From Epichloe hybrida (taxonomy: Eukaryota; Ascomycota; Sordariomycetes; Hypocreales; Clavicipitaceae), in assembly GCA_019022495.1 (NCBI GenBank), contig JAFEKR010000048.1:1-64000 (forward strand): a stretch of DNA of 64,000 nucleotides. The letters run 5' to 3'. Positions 22,166 to 35,169 of this stretch are shown here, in pieces. Position 1 is the first letter of the stretch. Each line of letters opens with the position of its first letter. The notes under the pieces are model-generated. The model had not been told where the DNA came from and ran no database searches. It saw nothing but the letters and a program-made list of their open reading frames with translations. Made by a program: the position numbers and the translations under genes.

Positions 22166-23719
22166 GTTGGATAATCATTCGCAGCAACACTATTATGGAT
22201 GGGAATGACGCAGTGTGCCGCGTGTCTTTCTACCGCTTTGTCTCCCACGGTATCCCTCGTTATTATCGTGCCGACGCCGCGTTGTTATGGCCAAGTGGCT
22301 CGGTTGGCCAAAGGTCGAAGGTCGTAGAAGTGAAATTGATGCCAGGATTCGGGTTCCCGGGATCCAATACGCCCGCTGAATTGATCCGTTGCGCCGGAGG
22401 CAGTGTGGCAAACTGCACCAACAAGACAATTTTTCTGACAACCCTGACGCCCGACAACCGGGATGGCAGCTCATGCATGAGTGGGGACTGACCAATCACG
22501 TGTCGCATGTCAACCCTCATCTGTTTTGAAGCCGCTCACTTGAAAAAATATCGTGATTTCTCTGAAGGACAAAGGAAGGAAAATTCGAGGTGGATCGAAA
22601 AGGTGAGCGATGTTCAGACAGTTCAGTGACATTCTTGGATGCTGCACTAGATGAATGATTGCATGACCAGATTGAAACCCGTGGCGAAAAAATGTTGTGC
22701 CACAGGTCTGAATGGCTTTTACCAAAATCATGACTGGATCTTTGCATCGAAATTTGCGTCACATAGAGACGCATGGTATCTCCTAGAAAGATGAACACTG
22801 GCTATCCTGGGTAGATTTACCATTGTGGGAATGGTCCCGTGACCAAAATACAGCAATGATCTCTCCCTGTAGCCCAAGCACAGGAGTTCGTTTTCATCAT
22901 CAACGCTTCGACTTCGAATCACTTCACACAATGGTTGGTCTGGTATTGGTCATCTACGGCCACATTGCCATGTTCTAGAAAACGGCTAGGTGCTCTACGC
23001 CGACAAGGATGGTCTGCTGTCAGGGGGTTTTATGCAAATGAGAACCAGAAGTAAATCAGTCATCAGTGGGTTTTCGTTTTCAAGGCACATTCCCATGTTC
23101 GATGCGTTGCTTGGCGTTGACATGTCTGCACAGCTGACAGACAGCTGGCCAGAAAAGTCCACCAGCTGCAAGGCGAATACTCTCCGTCACCGCTGTCTGC
23201 CACGTGGATGCCTAAAGATAACGCTACGAATTCCTGCAATACCTTAATCGCAGTCTTTTCTTTAGTCCCGTCCACGGACACGCCCTATGCATTGTTCACG
23301 CTCGCCCACAAGATCAGTCTGCCAAGCCCTCCGAGGCAACCAACGGCCACCTCCTTCCTATCCGCATGTCTTGTTTTCGTGAGATGAACCCGGCTCTTTC
23401 CCGTCTGTTCTTTTTCAGCCACGCGCGTGACGCAAAGGGGGGATAGCAGGGGACAACAGCATGACCATCGTGAACGACTTCGCTCAGCTCCTTGCCTCTT
23501 GAATCACCAGCTTTGTGTGTGGCCCCAGTCAAAATCTGGCCGCACATCGAGTGAGGGCCTGTGAATAGCACGCAGCTTTGCGGTGCTTGTCCATTCGTTT
23601 CTCCCCCTCTCTCCTTGAAAACTGCCTCGTATATCTAGTCGTTGTCGCTCTTTTCTCCTCATCAGCTCTTGTTTCGTCTCCTCTTCCGCGGAACCTTTCA
23701 TCCATTCGTTTTGGCCGCC
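22166..23719. promoter_or_regulatory. Divergent intergenic region, no supported gene
   Basis: 1.55 kb between the FAM210-type gene (-) and the Ser/Arg-rich gene (+). It must hold both promoters. A CCAAT box directly followed by a CACGTG E-box lies at 22,492-22,502. Frames such as 22,033-22,491 (+) and 23,529-23,852 (-) overlap flanking exons and are not protein-like. Confidence 0.5.
22492..22502 (+). promoter_or_regulatory. CCAAT box fused to CACGTG E-box
   Basis: CCAAT at 22,492-22,496 runs straight into CACGTG at 22,497-22,502, 327 bases upstream of the FAM210-type start. Motif call only. Confidence 0.4.
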
Positions 23720-24424
23720 ATGGTAGACTTGTCATCAACGGAGGTTTCTTGCGGAAGAAAGCGAAGCTTGCTTCGAACTTTTGGGTCTCGCAGGCGACGT
23801 AAAGACTTTGCGGTGTCTGCATCAATTCAAACGGAAGGTATGTGTGTTCCATTACCTTTCAGGTGCCGGTGTTGATAACCAGTGACTCAAGCAACATCAT
23901 TGACACCGACGAAGCCAATTCACGAATCCACGGAAGAAAACATCTCTCGGTACTCACGAAGTCAGTCAAAACAATCCGTCTCAACGCCCCTGAAAAGGAA
24001 CGATGTCTCGTGCGCTCGTGTGAACAAAACTCCATTTTCAGACGGCTCGCAGGCTGGGACGCCTCCTTCCAAGCGTTCGTCCGACTGTACGAGAGATGCT
24101 TGCAGATTCCCTGTTTCTCCTTTTAGAATGCATCCAGTCATGGTTCCTCGAACATCACAGATCAACCAAGACTCGGAGAGTTCCGCAAATAGAAGGAACT
24201 CGATGGCCACATGTCGATCTAGCGAAACTAATCATCCTACACGACGATACACGACAAATTCTGTGCAGTTGAAGGACACTGTTGACATGCTGAGGTTGCT
24301 AGACGACTCAATTTGTAGCCCGGAGAAGGATTCTACACCCTCAGAAAAGCCGAACATGGCCCTGCCAATGCCCTTGATGGAGACACAAAGGGGGTTCATT
24401 GGACTATCTCTAGATATAACTTAG
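23720..24424 (+). CDS. Ser/Arg-rich disordered protein, probably 3'-truncated at the transposon border
   Basis: ATG at 23,720 in a good context (GCCGCCATGG). Exon 1 23,720-23,837, intron 23,838-23,882 (45 nt, GTATGT...CCAG, branch-like TGATAAC), exon 2 23,883-24,424; product 219 aa. I do not recognise it. It is basic and disordered: GRKRSLLRTFGSRRRRKDF near the start, then many S/T/P-R/K sites (SRYSRSQSKQS, STPLKR, GTPPSKRSS, FPVSPFR), and a more ordered segment VQLKDTVDMLRLLDDS before the end. The last codons and the stop TAG (24,422-24,424) fall at the exact point where composition drops to about 25% GC, so the end LSLDIT is probably not native. Likely a 5' fragment of a longer gene. Splice call good, identity unknown. 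Confidence 0.6.
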
Positions 24425-26770
24425 CCTTTTCCTATTTCTTTATCTTTTATTTTAGGTTCTCTTTTAGTATTAATCTATTAGAGAGAATATTATCTTAAGG
24501 ATATATCTTATTAGCCTTTTGCTTATATATTATATTTACTATAAGATTAGGTGGTTTTAGTTATTACTAAGGCTTAAAATCCTTTATAATTACTTTAAGT
24601 TATTAGGTATAGTTTACTATTATATCCTTAATTACCTCTTAGAAAATATTAGTTCCTTCCCTTATTATAAGAGAAATTAACTATTTATTATTATTTATTT
24701 CTATTTTTAACCCCTTATAAACTATTTAATTTTCCTTTATAACTAAGTAACTAAATAAGATAATATTAATAAAGAGTTACTAAGCTAGCTACTTATTAGT
24801 ATATTACTATTAGATACTTCCTATAACTCTTAAGATAATAATAATATTACTAAAGTAATACTAGGTATAAAGCTCTTTACTTCTTAAGTAATTAAACTAT
24901 ATTTAGGATAGTCTAAAAAATAGTATTCTAAGGATTAGGCTAATATTAACTAAGTCTAGGCTAATATAGAAACTAGTAAGTATTTAGATATTCCCTAGAT
25001 ATAGTCTTATTTAAACCTCCTTAATTATCTTAATACTATATAATAAAAATAATATTATATTTATTATATTTATTAGGTAAATCCTTAGTCTAAGTTACTT
25101 AGCTATGCTTTTTATAATTATATTCCCTTATAATTTTATATTAATAAGTCTAGGGAGAAGCTTCTTTTCTAGGTTATTTAGCTAGACTTAAAGGTATAGT
25201 AAGTCTTATAAGTAATTAATAGTAGCCTATAGTTCTAAAATTATATTAAGTATAAAGTTTATTTAAATAAAATTAATTAAATTTTACTAGGGTTTATCCT
25301 ATTTTAAGTAAGCTCCTAATCTCTCCTAAATTTATTTCTATAAGGCTATATTAATCTCTAGTAAAGGTATTATTAGTAAGCTATTCTTAGCTATAGCTTT
25401 ATTCTTTTTATCTTCCTTAAGGGTCTCTTTTATTAATTAAAGAATTAAATTAATTTAGTTCCCTAGATTAATTAGTCTTAGATTTAGTTTTATACTAAAT
25501 ATTTTTAAAGGAGAAGCTAGCCTTAATATATCTCTATTATAGTAGTAAATATCCTTTATACCTTTTGCTTATAAGAGATATTTATTACTAATTTCCTTTA
25601 CTAGTATTAGTATAATATAATAGATATCCTAAAAGGGCACTTTAACTTTCTTCTAAAAGACCTTATTATATAATTAATCTAAAATCCTTTATCTAACTTT
25701 ATTTAATAGATTTTTCTTACCCTTAGCTACTACTAAATTATCTTAAATAGGTTAAGTATAAGGTTACTAGTTTTTTACCTTATCTTCTATAATATCTTTA
25801 ATCCTTAGGTATTTTACTAATTATTTACTAATAGCTATGCACTTTATAATAATCTTTTTATTTTCCTTCTCTCTTACACTTAGCTTCTTAAAGGTAATAG
25901 TAAATACTATACTTAATATCTTATATTTTAAGATAGATATTATATAAATCTCTCTTTTAGGTTAAAATTTTACTAGATTAAATATACCCTTTATTTAATT
26001 AAATACTTCCTATTTTTCTAGTGTTATTTCCTAGCTTAGACCTTTATAAGGGCTATGTTCCTTAATTTACAAAATGATATATATAATTTTATAGTCCTTA
26101 AAGTACTTAACCTAGAATATAGCTAGCTTATATATATAGTTACTAATAGAAATAAATCTTATAAGTAAGGATAAGGGCATAATTTAATATCTTATATTAT
26201 CTCTAATTACTAAAATATAAATCACTAGGTTATATATAGTAAACTTTAATATCTTATTATATTTTAAAGTATTACACTTTATTATAATATATAATTCTTT
26301 ATTATAATAATAATAATAATTTATCTAGTGGCCTCTCCCTAATATTATATTTATTTTAAAATAGCGCTCCTTATCTAGATTAAATAAACCTATATAATTT
26401 ATCTAATAAGTTTACTATTAATATTAAGGATAGTTACTATACTTCTCCTTAAGTAGTTTTACTATATTAATTTTCTTTATTACTTAGGCTATAACTATGA
26501 TTTTTAGCTTTACTAGTTATTTAATTAGATTTTCTATTTAATCTTCGTATTTAGCTAATCTAAGGGCCCCTTATTATCTTATATTAGTATTAAATAAAAT
26601 AGTTTTCTTATTTTACTTATTTAAATTACTAAAGGCTAAGTAATTCTTTTAAGTAACTTAATAACTATTAAAGGTAACCTAATTAAATAGTATTTATATC
26701 TTAAAGCTAAAGTCTTTTTTACTTAAAGTATAATTTTCTATATTAATAAATTCTAGGTTCTTATTCTTAA
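24425..26770. repeat. Unidentified RIP-degraded repeat (left part of the host of E1)
   Basis: Heavily mutated sequence left of E1, ending in the TSD CTTAA (26,766-26,770). By TSD logic it was once contiguous with 46,020-47,369. I found no reverse transcriptase, integrase or transposase motif with confidence in either strand. Nothing else can be supported. Confidence 0.5.
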
Positions 26771-26967
26771 TGTTACGTGCAGGTTTAGCACGATGTAAGG
26801 CGAATCTATTAGAGGGGCTAACGGATTTGCTATTATAAGGTTATACTAAGTTTGCTATAAGAGCTACTATTAGGTATAAGGTAAGATATCTAAAGAAGGT
26901 AAATTCTTTTTATCTAAAGTCTAAATCTAGTCTTATATATGCCTATATTTAGCTCCGCTATATAATA
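26771..26967 (-). repeat. E1 3' LTR (left copy)
   Basis: 197 bp; starts TGTTACGTGC, ends TATATAATA where the partner has CACGTAACA. Differences from 45,823-46,019 are nearly all transitions. Confidence 0.88.
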
Positions 26968-27251
26968 AGTGCTAGGTATGCCTTAAAAGATAACTATCCT
27001 AGTTAGAAGTAGTTAGACTTTAACTAGATTTATTCTTTACTTAGCTAAGTAAATTAAAGAAAAATTATCTATTAAAATTATATAAAAGAAAATTTAGAAT
27101 AGCTATTACTATGTATTATAATAACTTTTTAGCGCTATATATCCCTTAATAGGTCCTTTAGAATTATTATGTTAAATAATGTATTTAACCTTTCTAAAAT
27201 TAATTTTCTATTTACTACCTTCCTATTTTCTCTTGCTAATTTCCTATTATT

Positions 27252-27447
27252 TAGTAAATTCTTAAGTTCTATTATACTAACTATTTCTATTCTAATTTAG
27301 TCTAAATTTATCCTCTTAATTTAGTAAACTAGTAAATTTATCTTACTTTTAGCAAATTCTTAAATTCTATTATACTAACTATTCCTATTCTAATTTAGTC
27401 TAAATCTATTTTCTTAATCTAGTAAACTAGCGAATTTATCTATCTTT
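27252..27447. repeat. 98-bp tandem duplication inside E1
   Basis: Unit one starts at 27,252 (TAGTAAATTCTTAAG), unit two at 27,350 (TAGCAAATTCTTAAA); the units differ mainly by C/T and G/A changes. Confidence 0.65.
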
Positions 27448-30400
27448 ATTACTTTAATAATTAGTAAGGGTAAAGTTAGAGATACTATTTATCTTTACGT
27501 TACTACTATCTTTAATTTATCTAATAATATAAGTAGTGTTTTATTTAGGCTAGGTAAAACTAGTGTTACTAGCACTCCCTATTATAAAACTATTTAGTTC
27601 TTTACTATTTTACTAGGGAGCTTAAGCTTTTTTATTAGTATTAGTAGTAAGGCTATTTCCTCCTATAAATATTTATTGCCTAATCTTAGTGTTATTTAGT
27701 GTTCATTATCTTATAGGGTATTAGATTTACTTAAACCTAGTGTTATTAAAGACTAATTCTTTTTACTTAGTGTTAATAGTAAGCTTATCTTACCTTATAG
27801 TTACTTATTACCTAAATTTAGTATTACCTAAGCTAGTATTACTAGAGTTAGCATTACTAGAGTTAGTATTACTATAGCTACTTTTGCTTTCTTAGTATTT
27901 TCTTTATATCTTTTTTACTTCTTTATTAGCTTATTAATAGTTACTACCTAATCCTATATCTTTTTTAATATCTTTATTACTATATTAGCTAGAGCTATAA
28001 TCTTTTCCTTATACTTATCCTTTTAAACTATATTTTATTTTAAAGTATTAATTTATTTATTAAATTTAATTAGTATTTTACCTATATTAACTTAAGTAAT
28101 TCTCTCTTTCTATTTTTTTAATATATCTAATATCTTTAAAAACTTATCTTAGATTACTATTACCTCTTTTTATATTAAAGCTATTAGTTAGTAAACTTCT
28201 TTTACTAATTCCTTTACTATTATATACACTTTATTTACCTATTTTCTAGTGTCTTTAAATTCTTTCTTTACTTAGTTAACTTAATTAACTAGGTTATTAA
28301 TCTTACTTTACTTATATTATTTACTCCTTTCTTTATCCTTCTATAATTCTAATAATTTCTATATTAACTCCTTCTTTATACTAACGTAAAGTAAGTTTAC
28401 TTATCTAATACTAGCTAAAGCGCCTGTAATTATAGTATTTACTATGCTATATTTATTAGTAAAATAAAGAGCTAAAATATTTGCTTATAGTAGTAAAGAT
28501 AATATGCTATTATATATAGCTATTTGCTATTTATATTTAACTATTATACTATTATAGAAAGCTACTGCTACTGTTTTTACCTAGCCCTTTACTTTTCTTA
28601 TTACTTTATATTCTATTAGATTAATAGTAATTTAATATATAGGCTTTCTTACTTACCTTACTGTGGCTTATTTTATAATTAATATAGCCTTTTATTCTTT
28701 TAATATAGCGAAAATCTATATAATTACGTTTTACTATAATATAAAATATATATTCTTTAAGTTAACTTCTAATCTATTAAATACTATTATAGTACCTTTA
28801 AGGGCGAATTTATATATATAGGCTTATATTATTTGTTTAATATCCTAATTACTATTCTTATAACCTAATTTAGTGTGTTTAAACTTACTAAAATTAACTC
28901 CTTTAATGCTCTTTTCTTTATATTTAGTATTAAACTCTTCTATTACTCTTTTGCGCGTTACTATACTAATATTAAGCATTAGTATTTAAGCGTTAGTTCT
29001 AGATCTAAGCTTCCTAAATCTAAGGCATAATAGCTTGAAATTAAGGTCTATAATTTATTTATAGACCTACAATAGTCTAATAATATACTTAGTAGGTATT
29101 TTTCTAATATTATTATTTATCTTACTTTCTATATCCTTATATTTACTCTTAGTACCCCTAGCTTTAGTCTTTTTATTACTTTTAGGTTTAGACTTTAGTT
29201 TAGAACTATCCTTAGTGAGGTTAAATCTTACTTTATTACTATTATTTTTGTTTAATTTATTAGTAAAATCCTTATCCTTTTAATTTACTTTTGTTTTCTT
29301 TAGTTACTTTTATCTTATAACTCTTATGTAATTATCCTTAATTAAATCTTCTATTACTTATTTATATTTCTATTACTTTATGTCTAAATTTAACTTTATA
29401 CTTATAAAGTTATTATTATTATTATTATTACCTTGCTCCTTATTATTAACTATATCTTAAATAACCTTTAGTATATTAATGTTTTTATTATATCCCTTTA
29501 TTAATTATAATAGTATATCTAATTTATCCTATCTTATTCTTAGTTTATCTAAATACTACTACTATTATAACTATATAATTTATTATATAGGGCGTAAATA
29601 TATCTCTAGCTAATTCTAACGTTTTACTTAACTTAAATAGCATTTAAAGAACTTCTTCTCTTTATAATAGGTTATAGTTCCTAGTTTCGCTAAAAGCTTG
29701 TTTATTTACCTAATATATTTAGCTCTTTCCCTATTAGTAGTAAATTACTACTATACTAAATCTATAACTATAAGCTAACCTAATAGTTAATTTTATTATA
29801 TTAAAGCTAGGATTTAAATATAAAGGTATCCTGCTTATATTTGCTTATAAAATATTTAATTATATATATTAACCTTATTATTAAAACAAATAAAATCTAG
29901 TATAGCTTTTAGGTTCTAGTATAGATTTATATAATATTTATAAAGCTTATATTTAACTTCTAGTGTGATATTTTTGTGTTTTACTTAATATTTCTTATAG
30001 TTATTATAATTCTATATTTCCTATAGCTAAATTAATTCTATTTCTTATAGCTTTTAGAAAACTTTATAACCTATATTATTATCTTTAGGCTTATAGGCTA
30101 TTAAGTAAAAATAAGACTAAGATAGATTTAACTACACTTCTATTAGATTTAACTATATATAGGTAGTAGTAGTATTAGGGGATAATATAAAGTAAGAGTA
30201 TAGTAAGCTTCCTTTAGTTAGCGTAAAAGAGCAATATATATAAGAGGGTTTAGTGGCTTTAATCTATTCTATTAAATCTAGCTATTTACTATTAACTTTT
30301 TTCCTTTATTATTACTATTTTATAGGTAAATTAAGGCCTTTCTTTATGTATTCCCTTTACTAGTTAATTAGGTTTTTCTTAAGGTAGTCTTTCACTATCT

Positions 30401-31140
30401 TAGCTATATTAATTTATATTTTGCTTTTAGCTATCTATTAATTATCTTTAGCTATGTATCCCTTCTATCTAATAAGGAATTTCACTCTTACTATTTTAGT
30501 TTATTTAAAAATCTTAACCTAATAACTATAGATTTATTTAATCTCCTAATAATCCGCTTCCTCTAGATTATTAAATATAATTAGTGATAAAGCTAGTTTT
30601 TCCTTATTAAATAAATCCTTTCCTTATACTAGTTTTTATATCTATATTACTAATACTACTAGATAGACTTAAGAGTCTAAAGAGAAATCTAATTAATATG
30701 CTAATAGGTTTACCTTTTCTAGTACCTTATATAGCCTTACTCTTTATAGTAACTATTTTTTCTTAGGCTTACTAGGTAACTTATATTCCTTATATAATTA
30801 TAAATACACTATATCTCCTATATTAATATTAACTAGTTTATAATAATTATTATACTAAATCTTAGTAAGGGCAGTAGCTATTATAATTACTAGCTAAGCC
30901 TTATGCTAGTATAGCTTCTATAATACTACTATATTATTTACGCTAGCCTTAGTGTTAGTTATGTTATTTAGAGAAAGAAAGTTAATAATACTTAAAGAAT
31001 AAAATCTATATAATAGCTTATTAGGAGCTTGCCTTATGCTTGCTACTATAGTGTTATTTAGTTAATACTATAGCACTAGAAGTAGTAACGTTTACGCTAT
31101 ATCTAGGTCTATTACTATATAATATTAGATTATGATTATT

Positions 31141-31704
31141 ACTATTTAATTTTTCCTTTCTGCTGTTTTATTTGTTTAGGGATATGTTTAGGGATAGTAT
31201 ACTATGCTTATAAGAAGTTTAACTCCTACGTGTCTAAATATCTCTTTTTACATATTAGATATGAATTTTAGGTCTTTATTGCTAATAATTTGCCTTAGTA
31301 ATCCTTAATTTATAATATATAGCGCATAAAGGAGTAATTTTGCCTAGATTTTTACTAGGTATGTGGTATACCCTAGTATTAGAAAAGTCCTTTTACTAAA
31401 TAGGTAATTTACTAGGTATAATGAATTATATGTTATATATCCTTCTGTTTACTATATTATATTTATAGCTAATACCTCTAGTATATCTATAATAAAATTA
31501 AGTGAAATTATATAAAAAGGCATTAGTTTTAACTATAAAGGTTATAACTCTTCTAGTGGTTTTAAGCGATTAATTACATTCTCTAAATATACTATATAAT
31601 AGGCTATATAGTTATAAATCTATTAGCTTATTTATAGGAAACACACTAATTAAAGCTTTGCTACTATCCTAGTAATTCTAAAATGTTACTATTTATTATA
31701 AACT
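31141..31704 (-). pseudogene. E1 integrase relic
   Basis: Reading the minus strand, with many stops, one can follow GHF-like HFRITRIVAKL, then RLKPLEEL, MPFYIISLNFIIDILEVLA, an SKRTFLILGYTTY block and GLLRQIISNKDLKFISNM, ending in KEIFRHVGVKLL. This is the gypsy integrase order: zinc-finger tail, SLDFI-type strand, then the 'SDRDPKF-S-W' region. Stops sit where CAG, CAA or TGG are expected, as RIP predicts. Confidence 0.75.
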
Positions 31705-32412
31705 AATTATAGTATAGATTTAACCTCTATTATTAGAATATAAAGATAGAAAAACCTATCTTTACTATAATAGTATAATAAACTATCCTTATGTAAATCC
31801 TATTTATATAGGGGAATTTTTAGTTTAATCTAGGCATTCTTTATTACTTATCTCTCTTAGTATACTCTTATAGCTATAATAATTTAGCTAAACTTTTAGT
31901 TAGATTAATACCCTTAGATAATTCTAGCCTTAAGGTTATTATTGATTATTATAGTTACAATGTATTCCTTAGTAGTGAAATATACGCTTATATCTAGTTT
32001 ATTATATTAACTTTTTTATATTACTTTCCTATAAGTTACCTTTACTAGTAACCTTAAAAGTGTATTTAGCACTATATTTAGCACTCCTAGTATATACGTT
32101 ACCTTTAAGTTAAATTATAATAGATAATTTATAACCTTAGCTAATTTTAGATTAGCCTTATCTAAATCTATTATTAATAAGGAGGTATATTTAATAATAC
32201 TTTTTACTAGAGAATAGTTAGTTAATATATTAACTACTATATTATTAGATTAAACTATTTTTTAGAGCTTCCTAACACTCTATATAATTATAGCTACTTT
32301 TGCTTTAGTTAAACTATATTATTTCTTAATACTTAATATTACCCTTAAAAGAAATAAAATTAGCTATATTTAATTACTCTTAATATCCTTTCTAGGAATA
32401 CTTTAACTATCC

Positions 32413-32550
32413 TATTCTTTTTGTAATTACAGACGCAAGAGGGTTTTTCTTCCTAGCAAAGGGTTTTCCCTCTTGACTAAGCGGATGGAGTACTAGGAAC
32501 AGCTACATAGTTAGCTAACTAGCGTAAAGAATATATTCTTTTTGTAATTA
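32413..32550. mobile_element. 104-bp GC-richer insert flanked by 17-bp direct repeats
   Basis: TATTCTTTTTGTAATTA occurs at 32,413-32,429 and again at 32,534-32,550. Between them, 32,430-32,533 is far less AT-rich than its surroundings and contains CAAGAGGG...CCCTCTTG, able to form a stem. A 17-bp duplication is the size left by target-primed (LINE/SINE-type) insertion. No poly(A) or RNA-gene box is obvious. Identity unknown. Confidence 0.5.
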
Positions 32551-33260
32551 AAATATATATAAACTAAATCCTTTCTTATAGGTATTAATTTTAAGGAAAA
32601 GTAGCTTCTTTAAATTATAATGCTATAGGGTTTATTTCTTACTTAAGAATGTTTTAATATCTTTAAAAGCCTTTTTCTCCTCCTTAGTTAGTAAAAATAT
32701 CTTTTATTATATTAATCTTTTCTATACTAGTTTTAAGATACTAGTAATTTTCTTATCCTTATTATAAAACTCCTTTAATAACGCTGTTTTTATTCCTATA
32801 ATAGTTAGATTTATATATTAAACCACAGGATTTTATTACAGAGAAAACTAGCTATTCTAATAAAAGTTTTAAGTCTTAATAAATTATTTAGAAAAATTAT
32901 TTTTTAAAAGGCTTTAAGTCTATTATTAGTATTAATAATTCTATTACTATTTATAATAAAACTAAGTAGTTAAATAGCTAGGTAACTAATAAAGGACTTT
33001 TTTATAGTAATTATTATCCTATTTTCCTTAAAGATTTTAAGCATAATATTAAGGTAAACTAAATGCTCCTTAATACTATCTAAAAATATAAGAATATTAT
33101 TAATATATACTTATATAAAATGTTTGTATTTTTAGAATAATTTATTTATAAATTATTAGGTAAAAGCAGGGGAATTCTTATATCCTATTAAAGCTATATT
33201 TAATGCCTTAAGGCCTTAATTTAATATAACTACTATATATGCCTAGTAGTCTCTCCTAAC

Positions 33261-35169
33261 CAGAGTATTGTTTGTAGTGTAGTTAGTGTAGTTTTTAGGA
33301 AATATTTGTATTTGTAATGTAGTTTTTTTTTTCTTGTAGTTAATGTATTGTAGTTTTTTTTTTTTGTAGTTAGTGTAGTGTAGTTTTTTTTTTTTTTATA
33401 GTGTAGTATATTATAGTTTTTTTTTCTTATATTGTAGTATAGTTAGTGTAGTTACTAACTACACTAACTACAAAAACTACAATGTAGTGTTAGTAAAAAA
33501 GAAAGTGGGCCTTTTTATTATATAATGTTATTATAAGGATTAAAAGAAAGCTAGTTATATAGAAGCTTTTATTATTACCTATTTTACTTAATTAGTTATA
33601 GAATTTATAATATTTACCTTTTTTTAAGAATTTTACTATAACTAGGGTTATTTATAATATTATACCTTTTTAATAATACTATTATACTTATTACTTTATT
33701 TTACTAATATAACTTTAAGAAAAACCTTCTAATTATTTTATTTACTATTATTATTAATTATTTTATATTTTTATTATTAATTTAATTAAAAAATACCCTA
33801 AACTAATATAATTAAATTAAATTAGAAATCTAAATAAATATATAAAAGTTAATAGAATATATACTTAGTACTTTAATATTATTATTAATATAATAAGAAC
33901 TTAAAAAAAGCTTAAACTATTTATTTACTATTTAAACTAATTAAATATTACTTTAAGCTTTATAATTCTAAAGCTTTAAGAAGTTATATATAGTAACTTT
34001 ATATATCTTATTATAATAATACATAAAGAAAGAATATAATAGACTAATATTTATAATTTATTAATAGATAACTAATAGTATTATTTTAATTACCCTATAT
34101 AGCTTAAATAAGCTATAAAAAATAAGTTTAACTTATTTTTAAAAATAATACTAGGACTTAGTTTTATATAATATATTATACTTATTATAAAAGCTTTAAT
34201 AACTTTTATAACCTTAATTACTATTATTACTATAATTACTATTATTTTACATTTATTATTATTTTAAAAAAACACAAAAGAGAAAACATTTTTATAATAT
34301 TAATATTTTTAAAAACCTTAAAATACTAAATTATTAAAAACTATAGCTTTTACTATAGTAATTTACTTATAATTACTAGTATTTATATTTAAATTATTTA
34401 TTTATTATTTATTTATTATTAAACTTTAACACTAATAATATTATAAGTAATCTTAGTAATCTTAGTAATCTTAGTAATCTTAGTAATCTTAGTAATCTTA
34501 GTAATCTTAGTAATCTTAGTAATCTTAGTAATACTAGTAATATTAGTAATATTAGTATTATAAGCTATTATAAGCTATTATAAGCTATAATAAGATATAA
34601 TAAGCTATTATAAGCTATAATAAGATATAATAAGCTACTTATATTAAGTTTACTAGTAGTTTTTTTAAAATAAGTAATAATAATAATTTATAGAAGTATA
34701 AAATAATTTATAGAAATAGTAAATAATATAATAAGAAGGTTTTTCTTTAAGTTATATTAGGGAAATAAAGTATTAAGTTAAATAGTATTATTAAAAAAGT
34801 ATAATATTATATATAACCTTACTTAGTTATAATAAAATTATAAAAATAATATAATATTATAAATTCTATAACTAATTTAATAAAATAGGTAATAATAAAA
34901 GCTTTTATATAACTAGCTTTCTTTTAACCTTATAAATACTAATAACTAATAAAAAGTCTAATACTACATTTGTAGTATTTGTAGTTAGTGTAGTTTAGGA
35001 AAAAAAATTTGTAGTGTAATGTATTATAGTTTTTTTTTTATAGTTAGTGTAGTGTAGTTTTTTTTTCCTTATAGTTAGTGTAGTTTATAGCGTAGTGTAG
35101 TTTGTAGTGTAGTTACTACACTACACTACAAATACTACACTACACTACACGTTTTAGTGCAATACTCTG
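33261..35169. mobile_element. hAT-like foldback transposon (non-autonomous), RIP-degraded
   Basis: Ends CAGAGTATTG / CAATACTCTG (perfect inverted repeat) and an exact 8-bp TSD CTCCTAAC at 33,253-33,260 and 35,170-35,177: the hAT superfamily pattern. The inverted repeats continue inward for several hundred bases: the stretch around 33,540-33,620 (GAAAGCTAGTTATAT...) reappears inverted around 34,860-34,925. Outer arms are packed with GTAGTGTAG units and T-runs. The centre holds 9-bp and 10-bp tandem repeats and no transposase is recognisable. It interrupts the E1 reverse transcriptase. Confidence 0.83.
34448..34555. repeat. 9-bp tandem array, TAATCTTAG x12
   Basis: Nine exact units followed by three variants (TAATACTAG, TAATATTAG twice), in the loop of the foldback element. 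A further 10-bp array (TATAAGCTAT-like) follows at about 34,560-34,640. Confidence 0.85.

Noticed and set aside
1..24424. A biosynthetic or defence gene cluster
   Set aside because: The recognised genes are unrelated housekeeping functions with mixed orientation; no backbone enzyme, transporter or regulator typical of a cluster is present.
33270..33470. Telomere-like repeats (GTAGTGTAG with T-runs)
   Set aside because: Not TTAGGG, irregular, and part of a transposon's inverted ends with TSD.
34448..34640. CRISPR-like array
   Set aside because: Units are 9-10 bp and directly adjacent, without spacers, in a eukaryotic transposon; simple tandem repeats.
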